From NCBI GenBank assembly GCA_036250225.1, contig JAPZLL010000006.1, forward strand, positions 434,001 through 498,000: 64,000 bases of DNA, written 5' to 3'. This DNA comes from Cercophora sp. LCS_1 (Eukaryota; Ascomycota; Sordariomycetes; Sordariales; Lasiosphaeriaceae). Under the pieces are notes generated by a model. That model was given only the letters and a program-made list of their open reading frames with translations, was not told the origin of the DNA and did no database searches. The position numbers and the translations under genes were made by a program. Below, piece after piece: positions 31,726 to 43,203 of this stretch. Position 1 is the stretch's first letter. Each line of letters begins with the position of its first letter.

Positions 31726-33021
31726 ATGGCAGCTACCCAGCCCAGCGCCGCCGACAAGGTGGTCCAGCCAGTGCGAACCGAGAAGCCGGAGACAGCGAAA
31801 GACCCGGCCGAGGCCCCGGCCCGAAACTCGACCTCGAACCGGTACCGATTGTTCGCTGTATGCTTGATAAGTTTCGTCAACGCCTTGAGTGATACCGCTC
31901 CGAGCGCCTTGATCCCCTTCATGGAAAGGTCAGCACCGATTTGCCGTCTCAGTCTCGTCATCTGCTAACGCTGGTGAAGATATTATTCCATAACGCCCGG
32001 CATCATCTCCCTAATCTTCGTAGCTAGTGCACTGGGATTCATCATTGCTGCGGTGCTGATCGAGGGCGTGACGGATCACCTGGGTCGTGCAAAAACATAT
32101 GCGCTTGCTCAAACCCTGATCGTGCTTGCTTACGTACCGATAGCCAATGCTGCACCTTTTCCAGCTCTGGTTATCTCATTCTTCATCATCGGCTTCGGGG
32201 CATCGTTCAACCTTGCGCTGGGGAACATCTACTGCGGCTCGTTACCCCAGGCAACATCAGTACTAGGTGCTATGCACGCCGTCTATGGTGTTGGAGCGAT
32301 GACGGGGCCATACGTCGCCAGCATAGTGGCAGAGATGGACTGGACCATTTGCTATGCCTCGCTGATCGGGTTGACGCTCTTCAGCGCTGGAGTCGCCACC
32401 CACGCCTTCTGGGACTACGAGAAGGATGCCAGCACGAGGTCCCACGGCGGCGAAAAGGAGGCGGCCCGGAAGCAGGATATGTACGGCATGTTCACCGCTT
32501 TCTCGACAAAGGTGGTCGTCATGGGCGCCTTGTTCATTTTTGCCTACCGTTTTGCCGAGGTCAGCCTCTCGAGTTGGGCTGTCCGTGGACCAAATGTCGT
32601 CTTTTGGGCTGGAATCACCATTGGGAGGCTCCTGCTTTGGGCGCCGGCACAGCGCCTGGACGAGAGAAAGGTGGTTTATGGTGTCATCGGATCCGCCACA
32701 TGCTTCGAGCTCATGACCATTCTCGCGCCGGGTCTGGTGAGCGATGCCACCGGCGTGGGCATCGTTGGCCTGTTGCTAGGTCCCGTATACCCTTGCGCAG
32801 CGGCTATGTTCATGCGTAAAATGGCCGAACACGAACAGGTTGGGGGGATTGGTGTCATCTCAGCGTTTGGTAGTGCTGGGGCTGCGGCGGCGCCCTTCAC
32901 GGCCGGTGTCCTGGCCGAGCTGGTGGGGCCGTTCGTCCTGCATCCGATTGCTATTGCGCTGTTTGGAGTTATGGTGAGTTGTTGGTACGGGCTCCCGAGG
33001 AAACCGAAGAGAAGAGAATGA
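31726..33021 (+). CDS. MFS transporter of the BSC6/FHS-like group
   Basis: Exons 31726-31928 and 31980-33021 encode 414 residues. A polar Thr/Ala/Pro-rich N-tail is followed by about eleven hydrophobic segments. Landmarks are NALSDTAPSALIPFMERYYS in helix 1, EGVTDHLGRAKTYA after helix 2 (MFS motif A), GFGASFNLALGN, and LGAMHAVYGVGAMTGPYVAS. The pattern fits fungal major-facilitator proteins related to yeast BSC6 and fucose-type carriers; substrate unknown. In the second half the usual helix-7/8 loop is short: SSWAVRGPNVVFWAGITIGR takes the place of a longer stretch seen in relatives, so a deletion or missed exon is possible. It ends in a basic tail KPKRRE. Confidence 0.8.
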
Positions 33022-33127
33022 TGATTGTTTTTTTGATGGGCTGGCTGGGAGTCGACGGGTGTAACGGACGGTCTATGTGTCTATTTTCTATAACGATACC
33101 CAAATTTGGGAAGAACGACATTGGTTC

Positions 33128-33987
33128 TCACTTCCTGCCGGTGGCGGCTGCTTCAACGTCGAGCTTGCCTGCAACGACCTCCTTGACCGTGGCGAGGATG
33201 TCGGCAAACGTCTCGAACGTGGTAAAAGGGACTTTCTCGTTCTCGCAGTATGTGACGAGGTCTTTTGCGGTCAGCACGAATGCGAACGTCGGAGGGGCAT
33301 TCTCACCTTTGCCAGCCTTGGCGAAAAGAAGGTCCGTCTCCTTGGCGGCGGAGAGGTCAGACACGCCGTCGCCAGCATAAAACAGCACCGGCCTGTTTGG
33401 CAAAGTAGCGTAAGGCCGAATCTCCAGGGACTTATCATGTCCAAATCCACTGCTCATTGTTAGTCTCGCGGCTTGTCATGACAACATAGCACCCACCTGT
33501 CGTCGTGGTACACGATCGTCCACCCGTTCTCCTCATTGATACTCTTCCCTGGCCGGGGCGCAACATTGTTGCTGACAATCTGCATGGACTCGGCTTCTTC
33601 CTTGCCCAGATAATGCGCCAGAAGAGCCCGGATGATGGGCTCCATGCCGCCACTGAGGATAACGATCGGGACGTTGTTCTCTCGTGCCCAGTGGAAGAAC
33701 TCCTTGAAGCCCTCATCCAGTGTGATGTTCTGAAGAAGTGTCTTTATGCACTTGTCAAATGGAGTGCTGACGCTGTCCAACATCTCCTGGAATGTGTCCC
33801 GAAAATGGCGTCTCCCCGTGAGCGTCTCCACGTTGCCCTTCTTGCGCAGCTCCGGTCCGAAGCCAAGATTGTCGGTGAGGAAATCATTGCTATCCTGCTT
33901 GGTGATTGTCCCGTCAAAGTCAGTAAAGAAGATGAACTTGGGGTTGGTTTGAAGCGCCGGAAGCGCAATGGGCAGCGTTGATCCCAT
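33128..33987 (-). CDS. HAD-superfamily phosphatase (PHOSPHO/phosphoserine phosphatase-like)
   Basis: Exons 33987-33497 and 33449-33128 encode 270 residues. Motif I is FFTDFDGTIT near residue 20-28, with the nucleophile Asp and general acid Asp. Motif II is the Ser in VILSGG, and motif IV is LFYAGDGVSD near the Mg2+ site. The cap and overall length fit the PHOSPHO/MtnX/phosphoserine-phosphatase branch, which removes phosphate from small metabolites in the cytosol. Related yeast proteins exist (YNL010W type). It is convergent with the MFS gene, 106 bp between stops. The exact substrate cannot be read from sequence. Confidence 0.88.
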
Positions 33988-34527
33988 CTTGTCCCGCCTT
34001 CGGGGATGAGAGGATTGGAGGGGTAAAGTTTGCTGTGAAGAGCTTGATCACTCGATGCCTGTTTCGGGCTCTTGATGTAGAGACGAACAAGTGAGACACT
34101 CCACTCTCTGAAAGACGGCGATACAGGCTAGGGATGAAATAACCCGAGCCGATGGATGCAGTCCCCCTTGGGCATTTTGCGAAGTTGGGGGCTCGTCCGG
34201 GGTGGTCCCTGGCGCCATCGGTACCTGGATTTGTGCCGCATCGTAGTAACGGGTCACTGCCATGACGATCAAACGTTGCCAACGACTGCAAAACAAGTAC
34301 ACAAGCAAAGAAAAGGCCATGTCCCAAAGTAGAAGAAAGTGAGATTATGTATTTTGGTCCAGCTCACGCTGGCTCGTGCCAGTGAAGCCACAGTTCCCCA
34401 AGACTGTTATCAGCGGCTGCTATGATTCGAATTGCGGGGTTATGCAGTTGAATGGGGATGCCCCACGTCCCAAATTTTGACTGCGGGGATCTTTCCCGAG
34501 TCTGAAGACCAACAACTCACCGCGACC
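33988..34527. promoter_or_regulatory. Divergent promoter region
   Basis: 540 bp between the starts of the HAD phosphatase and the EIF1AD-type gene. Minus-strand frames across it have no family features. Confidence 0.45.
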
Positions 34528-34992
34528 ATGGGAAAGCCGAAGCGAAATGTCCTGGCTGCGGCCGAGGAGTCCATGACCCCTCCGGACGAGTTGACGGATG
34601 CCCAGTCGCTCGCGCGCGTTGTCAAGGCCGAAGGCAACAACCTCTACACTTGCCAATTGCCCAACAAGAAATCCATCGTTGTCGAGCTTGAACCGCGATT
34701 CCGCAATACCATATGGATCAAGCGTGGCGGTTACGTCCTTGTTGATGTCGCCTCGTCCGAGGAGAGACCCAAAACGAGTCGAGTTGTAGGCGAGATCATC
34801 AACGTTGTTCGCGACGAGAAGGAGTGGCGCAAACAACCCTACTGGTCTGTAGCATCGTTCCCAAGTTCCCAAGCATCTACTGACCAACACAGGCCGAAGC
34901 AGTTTTCGAAGAACACGTACGATGACTCCGACGACGAGGAATCGACCGTAGGAAAGATGCCTCCCAGCGATTCCGAGGACGATGGCCCCTGA
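34528..34992 (+). CDS. S1-like protein of the EIF1AD family
   Basis: EIF1AD proteins carry an eIF1A-like S1/OB fold and are nuclear RNA-associated proteins; the yeast relative is little studied. The ATG at 34528 (GACCATGG) starts MGKPKRN. Residues 10-100 hold the family sequence VVKAEGNNLYTCQLPNKKS, LEPRFRNTIWIKRGGYVLVD and the acidic C-terminal stretch DSDDEES. A 48-nt piece at 34845-34892 has GT and AG ends, a CTGAC branch-like site and no stop. Removing it joins TG/G to give YWPKQF, as in relatives (138 residues); keeping it gives 154. I favour splicing. The stop lies 17 bp from the ALG3 stop. Confidence 0.85.
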   Translation: MGKPKRNVLAAAEESMTPPDELTDAQSLARVVKAEGNNLYTCQLPNKKSIVVELEPRFRNTIWIKRGGYVLVDVASSEERPKTSRVVGEIINVVRDEKEWRKQPYWSVASFPSSQASTDQHRPKQFSKNTYDDSDDEESTVGKMPPSDSEDDGP

Positions 34993-35009
34993 GGATCGAA
35001 CAGCGTTGA

Positions 35010-36419
35010 CTACCTCTTTGCGCTTGCGGCTTTCGAGGCTGACGATCGCGGTTCCCACTCCTCCCGAGCGCCCCACCAAACCAGAGCCACGGTCGTGGCC
35101 AGAACACCAACAACGACGCCAGAGCTGATGGGGGTGCTGGGGAAGACATTCCACGCCCACTCCTGGGCTGCCCAGAGAATATACTGGAGCACGGGATGAA
35201 CACCGCTGCGCCAGAGCAAAAAGGGCGTGGACCACGCCAGGTAGGAGTAGAACTGGTAGTGCAGGGAGCGAGCAAACAGGAGGCCGATGACGTTAGCCGA
35301 AAGGATAGTTGTCAGAATATACTGGGGCGTGACATCCCGGGCCACGGCTTGTTGTTCCTTCTCGCTGAATGGGGATCGGGCGCTCAGAATCGGTGTGACC
35401 AGTCCAAGCAGTGATTTCCGTGCGGGTTTGAGCCAGCGTTGTGCAGCAAACCCGACTAGCACGATGACATGCAATGCCAGTAACGTCAGTGAGAACTCCT
35501 TGCTCAAGAATCTTTCCTCTCCCACAAAACGCCAGTTGACGGTCCACTTGAAGAAGAACTGCCGAGAGAACTCAAAAGCTCTGCCGAGGTAGCCCCACGG
35601 GTTGTTCGCGAGGAATGGAACACCGAGCAGGACTTGTACGAGTCCTATGAGTGCCGCCATCTGTAGGCTTGTGGCGAACCCGCTGCCGAGAAGCAGGACG
35701 ATGCCCACCGCTGGCAAGACGAGGAGCAACGTCATCTTGATCCCCAAGCCCCATGTGTAAAAAAGCGCGCCGAGTTGCCAGGAGCGTCGCTGGAAGCAGA
35801 ATATGGCGAGCCAGAGAAACAGCACGGCGAAGCAATCATTGAAGCACCGGAGGACGAAAATACTGTGCAGACGCTTGGAAAGAATCAAGAGGGGGAAGAT
35901 ATATGGGGGGGCCTGTTCAACCTGTCAGCAGTCCGTTCCTGCAGTTGCACCCCACGCAGTATGGTACAACCTTTGCCTCCCAATAGCACGTCATGACAGC
36001 CGCCAATGTGACCAAGTACAGTCCAGCAAAGAGCTGCTGGGCCAAGAATATGTCCTTCCCCTCGTCCGTCAGGTAGTAGAGACCGGTATAGGTGTAGACA
36101 TGGGCGGCAGGATAGACCAATGGCCCTGTGCTGCCATCAAGCTTCGTGTAGTCGCGCTCGCCGGATACGAAGAGGGAGATGTGTTGCATGTACGTCGTCC
36201 AGTCGATCTCGGTATCTGCCAATCGTGTTCAGTGGGGAAGCTTGCAGGAAGCAGACGAGCAAGCTTACATGGGATTTTCCAAATCACCAAAGCGCACAGC
36301 AGCGCATCCGCCAGCAGGAGCGCCGGCGGGATGAGCTTTGAAAGGAAATGCCGCCCATTTGCGACATTCAGCGCAAACCCAATGGCTTGCTGGTGGATTG
36401 GCGGCTTGCTGTCTGCCAT
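35010..36419 (-). CDS. ALG3: Dol-P-Man:Man5GlcNAc2-PP-Dol alpha-1,3-mannosyltransferase Alg3
   Basis: Alg3 adds the first lumenal mannose (alpha-1,3) to the dolichol-linked Man5GlcNAc2 N-glycan precursor in the ER. Exons 36419-36269, 36215-35971 and 35912-35010 encode 432 residues. Landmarks are KIPYTEIDWTTYMQHI, the catalytic-loop acid in TEIDW, LDGSTGPLVYPAAHVY, APPYIFPLLILSKRLHSIFV, NPWGYLGRAFEFSRQF, and FARSLHYQFYSYLAWSTPFL. Polytopic throughout. The start MADSKPP fits the family's short N-tail; in-frame codons further up (to 36509) add nothing typical. The second intron uses an unusual donor, GTTGTA. It is convergent with the EIF1AD-type gene. Confidence 0.93.
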
Positions 36420-36644
36420 GTCGTTGTTGCCGATCAGACCACGAGACAGAGGACGCGTTGCGATTCTGAGCTCAATGAGGCTTGGCAGGTGGCGCCAGCT
36501 GGGACCCATCCACAGGGCGCCAAGCTTTCGGACCCAAACCTCGGGCTTCAAGGTGACGGAAACTGCACTTCCTTCATACTGCCCTGTAAAACTTGCGAAA
36601 TATTGATCATCGGAATCTAAGCTTGAACTCAGCCTCGAGATACT

Positions 36645-37898
36645 CTACAACTTTGATCCGCGCCCGTGAGGATTCTCAGCTACGATCTCATCGACAAGCT
36701 CAACGACGCGCTCAGCGCAACCGTATGATCCCTGGTACCCCCAACCAGCGTGTCCATAGTTGTGAACAACCCAAGTCCCGTCAATCGCCTCCTTCTCGAT
36801 ACGGACGCCGCCTTTCCTCGTGGGCCGCAACCCGACGCCGTGTCGGACAATATCAAGGGCCTCTATCCCCTTTCCTCCAGTGAGCTCTGGGTGAAGCTCC
36901 ACCGCCCGCTTCATGATGCGCACAGCGAGGTTCGGCTCAGGGTTCGGCTCCCAGTTGCCAAGCTGATAAGTTCCACCAAGAATCGTCCCCCCACCCACAG
37001 CGCGTGTCATAGTATAAATGATCTCGTCGTCAGCATCCTCACAGCCACTCGTCACCATCATGTTCGACGACCCGGTGTTGCGGACGAGAACAATCTGTCC
37101 CCGAGCCGGCTGAACATTCGCGTCCATCACACCACCGAGCCGGCTCGCCAGAACACCAGATGCATTGATCACAATGTCAGCCTTTTCGCCCGTATGGCTC
37201 ATGCTGGCGGCTTCAGAGATGTGGCCCAGCACCGCGCGTTTGAACACCACGCCCTCCTTGGCACACTGACCAGCCAACCATGCAAGATAGATGGCAGTGT
37301 TGATGCAGACTGACTGGAACTCGCAGCCGGAGCAGATTCCTTGGGCGTCTGGCAGTTCGTCCTTCGACAGCTCACGGAAGCCGTCCACCACATCCTTATA
37401 CCAAGGATCAAGCGCAAAAAGACCGTCAGATAGAGGCCCCTTGAAGCCTGTCGCCTCATCCTTCTTCAGGCGAAACACTCGAGCCTCTGTTTTTGTCAGA
37501 GACTCACGGTAAACCACGAGAAGCACACTAACTCTGAAAGTGAATGCCGGCTTCAGGCACCTCCGCCGCAAGCCGCTTGAGCTCCGGCCACGTCCGCTTT
37601 TCCCATCGGCAATTCTCCGCAACGGACATGCTATCGCCTTGTTAGCGGTCTGCGAAGAGAGGCTGCCTTGGAGGCATTGCTCACGGGAGAAAGTTGGCGC
37701 CAGCCCAGGGTGATGTGTACTCGACATCATAATCGCCAGGCATGTGTTTCGCAATGACCGTCACCACATTTTTCTTGTCCTTGGCGAGCTGCAACGCGCA
37801 GGTCAAACCGCTCACACCAGCGCTGTTACCAGGATTAGCCACCCACGCGATAAGGGAAGCGGGTTTGGCGGTTACCCGAGGACGACAATCTTGGGCAT
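36645..37898 (-). CDS. Peroxisomal D-amino-acid oxidase
   Basis: FAD enzyme that oxidises neutral D-amino acids to 2-oxo acids, ammonia and H2O2. Exons 37898-37876, 37822-37685, 37630-37533 and 37486-36645 encode 366 residues, typical for the family. The FAD-binding GxGxxG is residues 8-13 (GAGVSG), split by the first intron. Further features are SPWAGANFLP, RLGGVMDANVQPARGQIV, the family signature VVHNYGHAGWGYQGSYGCA near residue 325-345, and a C-terminal SKL peroxisome signal. Four short introns each restore a known family block, which supports the model. It lies in tandem with ALG3, 225 bp upstream of that gene's ATG. Confidence 0.95.
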
Positions 37899-39750
37899 TT
37901 TGGCGGCTCGAACACTCGATAGAGCTCAAAACTGACAGTCAAGGAAGTATATCTTCCAATTTGAAGATCCGGACCAGATTGTCAAGTTAGCTGCCGGCGT
38001 GGATGCGGTGAAGCGGAGGATCGAACGGTTTTCTCGAACGTCAAAACCTTGATAGTCGGCCGGTCCCGTCCCCTCCTTTTCACGGGGACCCGCACACCCG
38101 CATACGCGACTCCAGTTGGATGCGACGTCACGCCGACCCCGCTGGACGGCGCCGGGCCGAACTGTAAGATCCATCCGCATGCTTCCGTGCCGTTGTTAGC
38201 CGTCCCAGTTGTTAGCAACAAAGACTTGTCAGAGTCCAGTTGATGCCGCTTCGGGGGACTTCAACGGTATGTATGTGTTTCCAATAGGCGTGCAGACAGT
38301 ATGGGAAGGCATTTCTATTTTGTCTCGAGCAAATGTGTAGAATATCGGCCAGTGCTTTGAGAATCTGAGGTATGTGAGACTGAAAGGAAACAGAATCATT
38401 TCCGTCCCAAGCGAAGGTGGCAGACCGGCACCTTCTCGGCTGTCTGGCCGGATGCTCTTTCCGAGTGAATGCTATGCACCGGAATGGAGTCGGCCCGAAG
38501 GAGATTGCACCCTCCCTCGACCACTTTGATGGCAAGAGATCAGTGATCCGCCAAAGCAGTGCAACCATGATGGGAATTGGTTCAATGCTACAAAAGGACA
38601 GGCAGCACTCTCCACTAGGTACCAAACCTAGCAGACAATATGAAAGGATCACCTGATCCTTCCTCACCAAATTAAGTCGCATCATTCGGGCGCCTGCGGG
38701 CCAAAGGCGAGACCTCATTCCGAAACGCTATTCACAGAAGACCTAGGACCTTCACTACTGGAAGCATCGCGCCGCCAACACCCTGTTCGCCCCGGCTTGT
38801 CATCGAGGTCGCTCGTCATCAGAATTACTGGGCTCTGGGGACTACCTATAGTTAGTGTGGCGAGGTGGTTGCAGTCATTTATTGAAGTGTTCGACACTTC
38901 GGAATGTCTTGCTTAGTAGAGGAGAACAGAAGATAGCGGAGTGCTCAAAGCCTGGAAAGTATTGTCAGTTCTGTCCGGGATGTACGTTGCGAAGCGTTGC
39001 AATCCGAGGGACCTTCGTTTGGGAAGCAACATGAAAAATTTCTCACCCGACAGAAAGATGGGCCAGAAATCAACCCCGGAGGGACCTGCCGAGCTGCTCA
39101 TCGCAGCTCCCTTCTCGGTATTGGAAGAACCAAATACCCCCCACGCCATGGCGAGTTCTTCCCCCGCCCCCTTCCACGGATTTTCCAGCGCAAACCGAAA
39201 CCAGGATTTGCCTCACAGACCCAACCCAAAGCCCCGGCTCGAAGCTGCGATTTGACCTTTATCTGCACTTGGCTTTGTCTCGGAATCATGCACAGCCACC
39301 CTCACGGGCGCCAAGACTGGGGATGGTTTCACCGATCGCCCGTGCAGCGCACCTCTCGCAGATCTCAGAGGGGAGATCTGTGGACCACAAAAAGATGCGA
39401 TTGGTCTTCGGTTTACGGTCTTGGCGCCTGTGGACTGCCGAACTCGTGTTTCGCCTCGTATCGCAATGGGCCTCGTTGTCGCGACGGCTTCAAAAGATCG
39501 GATTGTTGTTGTAGAAAGACCTTTTGGGGATGGGCTTGCGAGCGCAAATGGACAAACACGCGACTTGAAGGGGGAATAAGGCAAGTATAAAGTTGAGCCC
39601 TTGGTCGAGGACATGTTGTTGGAAGTCATCCTCCCATCAGGCTTTTCCTTCAGTGCATCTTTTCTTCTTTCCTTGAGTTCTACGCCCAGGTGGCAGTCTC
39701 CTTTTATCTCATTGCATTTATAGAACACCACACCACACCACACGGCCAAC
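37899..39750. other. Large intergenic region before Egh16-like gene
   Basis: 1.85 kb. Open frames on both strands overlap each other, lack ATG starts or splice logic, and show no domain. It would hold the promoters of the divergent oxidase and Egh16-like genes. Confidence 0.5.
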
Positions 39751-40703
39751 ATGCACACCACCCAGTCCCTCCTCCTCTCCCTCCTCGCGACCCAAACCGC
39801 CGCCCATGGCGTGGTAACCACGATCCGCGGCGCCAACGGCGTCGACATGCCCGGTCTCTCAGGTTTGTTCCCTCGTCCTGTCGATCGCATCCCAACCTAA
39901 CCCTTCCAGTCGCCGACGGCACCCCCCGAGACTGCTCCACCAACCGCTGCGGCTCTCAAGCCGACACAGCCATCATCCGCAACCGCGAAATCCGTAGCGG
40001 CGAAGTCGGTCCCCTCGGCCGAACCCAAGGCAACGGCCCCATCGACGCAGCAACAATGATCTCCAACTTCATGGCCGGAACCCCAGCCCCAACCAATAAC
40101 GGCACCGGTGTCGGTGTCGAAGATAACCTCAGCGGCGCCTTTTCCGGCGGTGGCGGCGGCCGCAACCGCGCCCAGAACAAGAGCCGTCTCCGTCTTGCCA
40201 GGCAGTTCCTCCAGGGTCTCTTTGGGGGCGGTGGAACCGAAAGCGCCGTTGCGACGGAGAATAATGTCGCTGCGACCCGAGGAGCTGGTGCGTCTGCTGG
40301 TCTGCCGACGTGTGGTGATGATGGATCCATCGAGATGGTATTTCACCAGATCAACCAGGATGGGGCGGGCCCGTTGACAGCTGAGGTGGATGGGACTTCG
40401 GGAGGCACCGAGGAGGCGGCGTTCCAGAGTGCTGAGGTCACGCAGGATGTACCGGGGGTGGGATTTCAGGGGTTGAGCTTGGCGACGAGTCGGGACTTTC
40501 CGTTGACGGTGCAGATGCCGGCGGGTATGGTCTGCGAGGGGACGGTGGCGGGTGTGAATAATGTTTGTGTGGTGCGAGTTCGTAACGGGGCGGCGGCTGG
40601 GCCGTTTGGGGGGAGTGCAGCGTTCACGCAAAGTGCGCCGGCGAGGAAGAGGGCTGTGGAGATTGGGATGAAGAGGAGAGCTATGAGGGAGTTTACCGCT
40701 TAG
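39751..40703 (+). CDS. Egh16-like (GAS/MAS/CAS1-type) secreted virulence-associated protein
   Basis: Exons 39751-39862 and 39910-40703 encode 301 residues. The signal peptide (HTTQSLLLSLLATQTAA) precedes HGVVTTIRGANGVDMPGLS. The intron then joins VADGTPRDCSTNRCGSQAD, and GPLGRTQGNGPIDAATMISN follows; all are family blocks of the Egh16/Gas1/Mas3 proteins (DUF3129) first seen in appressoria of plant pathogens. A Gly/Arg-rich low-complexity insert (AFSGGGGGRNRAQNK, LFGGGG) splits the domain around residues 125-165. The C-terminal half holds the conserved Cys-containing beta-rich part (MVCEGTVAGVNNVCVVRVRN) and a basic tail. Cleavage before His would leave an N-terminal histidine. Confidence 0.88.
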
Positions 40704-41699
40704 GACCATGAGCTGGGCTTGTGAGGTGTGTAAGTTGGTGGTATATTCTCATGCGTTTCCTTCCACTTTTTTTTCTTTTTTTTTCTCTTCACATATCATG
40801 GTATAGATGCGTCCTTGTATTCAAGGGAATGGCCTGCCCCTCAGACGGGTGAATTTGCTCGGGTTCCCGGGCATCAAGAGAGCAAAGTCTTCCTCGAATG
40901 TACCGCCTTGCCCAAGTTTAACACCACCGATGTCCTCCCCTAGAATCCAACCGGAGTCGCGGCGCGTCCAACGGTAGCTGCCGCCCGCTCAAGTGGAAGT
41001 GGTTGTTCGCGTCTCCCCCCGTGGGTGTCTCGACCTGTATCGAATCTGACGTTAGCCGCGTGCCCGTTCAAAAGAGAGGTTGCCATCAACGCCTGCCAAG
41101 TGTGACGGCGTGCCCCAGGCAAACCCTCCGACGCAAGCCCCTACCTTTGCCACTGCAGCATGTCGTGTCGTTGCCGTACTCGACGTCGTCATATACAGCC
41201 CCCTTCGGTTCGTCTTGCTTGCGGTGTCGCTGAATGGTGTTACGGGGACCATCGGTACGGCCGAAACAAGATAGAGCTGCGCCCATGGTATTTGGTTCCA
41301 GCTCTTCTGCTGTTTGTGGTGGGTTGGATTACGCGAGTGGGTTTGGGTGTTGTTGCTTGCAGGCTCTTGCTCCAGGAAGAGTTTGTGCGCGCGTTTTGGC
41401 TCTGGCAGAAAGGTCGCCACTGAGATTCACTCCTACGTTGGATTCACTTCTGCAGTTGCTGAGTGAGCAGCCATCCAGTTTTGCAGCTGATTTATGGTTT
41501 GCATTGATGATGGGATTGCAGGATCCTGGCACTGCAGGCCACTTCGGATCACTCCATGTCTGCCCTGGCGGCGAACATCACAAAGCGTCCAGCACCCGCC
41601 ACCGGAAGGGTCGCACTTCAGGAATTCCCGTGTTCGTTGAGCTGGCATCAAGATATCCAAAATATTGTTCATGTTTAGACTTGCTGGTATACAGAAACC
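40704..41699. other. Region with a possible membrane-protein exon
   Basis: Near 41280-41420 on the plus strand a frame reads WYLVPALLLFVVGWITRVGL followed by a short amphipathic end, which could be the last exon of a small membrane protein. I cannot find convincing upstream exons. A C/T-rich tract lies near 40764-40790. Confidence 0.3.
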
Positions 41700-41880
41700 A
41701 AAAAAAAAAAAAGGCAAAGGTGAAAATGGCAAAAGCTCAGGCCCCCAGGTCTTCGACCCTTGAAACTGGTGACCACGCCACCTAGTAGGAATCGAACCTG
41801 GGACCTTACGAAGACCGTGCAACGGTTTCTGGTTGACTGTGTGAGCAAGGCGATGCCCACTACCGCTCGGCCAAGACGTC
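41700..41880 (-). ncRNA. tRNA-like Pol III unit (tRNA pseudogene or SINE-like)
   Basis: On the minus strand there is an A-box-like TGGCCGAGCGG (41863-41873), a good B box GGTTCGATTCC (41788-41798) and a 13-T run at 41700-41712 as a terminator. The A-to-B spacing exceeds that of a plain tRNA and includes a small hairpin (CCGTTGCACGG). The 5' end GGACGTC does not pair with the sequence after the T-arm, and the T-stem is only partly paired. So this is not an intact tRNA. It could be a decayed Ser/Leu tRNA with intron or a SINE head. Confidence 0.4.
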
Positions 41881-43203
41881 CTTCTTGGTGAGTCCAACTT
41901 GACATTCCACTCTCCTCCGGGCACTTATATGGTTCGATCCCCCTTTTCCATTCTCTGCCTCCGCATTGCTGCACCCCGCGCAGGAGAAGAACGACGCAAG
42001 TCCCTGACGAGCTACAGGAGAATTAAAAGGTCAATTTCCATTTCGATGTGCGGCCAAAATATAATACTAAGACCTTTCGGTATTATTTAGAGGCCTCAAA
42101 TACCGTCTGGAATGCCTCGCGCTTTTTGGCCCGCGAATCCCGATAAAAGTCAACTGGGTAGGATCGGTCCACGCTTCAGCAGCTGGATTGAATGGCTCGC
42201 CTTTTTTGTCACTCAACCTGCCACGGTGCTTTGGCCGCCTACGTATGAGCAAGGCCCAATACGTCATTTCAAGCACCGAAAACGGCGCAGCTGGTGTAAA
42301 AACAACATTTTGAGGACCATAACCCGGCCCGTTTATGCTGAGACCCATGATCTCTGTTCTTGCGGTTTGCCAGCGCGAGGGAGGATTGCTGTGCCATGAG
42401 AAGTTGTAATCCTGAGACAAAATGTTGTTGCCTTCGGTGAGTTTAACCGGCAACTTGGTTGAATGCGAGCTTGAGTCCGAATGTCACCTTGCGCGGCATC
42501 GCGGGAAGCTGAACTGCTGCCTAGGCCGATCTATTCCGTTGCGAAAGATCGTAGATGCTGCGCCGCAATCCTTAGTTTTAGGATTTACCAGTTGCTATGC
42601 CGATCTTGATTACACTAAAGGAGAATGTTTTGGTCGTTTGCGTCTTGTGTATCCTAGTGAAAGCCGAAGTTTGCGCATGTCTTCTGTCTCCAAGATCGCA
42701 AACTCGACGTTGTTCGTATGTAGGTCGGAGTTATGGTGGAGTTGGGCTCCGCGAGCAGAGCGTTCACCGCAATGGGAACGAGAAGAGCGTCACTTTTCGT
42801 CTATAGAATAACCTCACACATGGTACATCGCATTAGGTAACAAACGGCAGGCCTCGCCTTGGGGCTATGTAAGTTGGAATGCTCTCTTCCTTCTAGAATC
42901 CTCCTGCATCTGCCGAGAACTCCATGATCCACGAGCAAGGCGACTCTCACATTGGCGCTCCTGCGCCATCCGTGTATGCCCTACCTCGTCCTTGGTCAAC
43001 GGCTGTCATGAGAATCTTTTGGGCAGGAGTATACAGACGTAGCAAGCCCTAGTTCACCAGACCTCGGGTATAAAGACTCGCTCGTCTGCCTCCTCCGTGA
43101 GCCTCTTTCTCTCTCATCATCTCATCAGCATTCAACTCCAACAACAAAGTCCAACACCACTCAAAGCTTCTTCAACTTTCACTTGCAAACCTCTCTGCCC
43201 ATC
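41881..43203. other. Gene-poor stretch
   Basis: Frames on both strands are short and featureless. The last 120 bp look like a promoter and leader of the secreted protein at 43204, with a CT/CA-rich leader. Confidence 0.45.

Noticed and set aside
38000..39700. Several 80-225 codon frames between the oxidase and the Egh16-like gene
   Set aside because: Overlapping on both strands, non-ATG starts, no splice logic, no domains.
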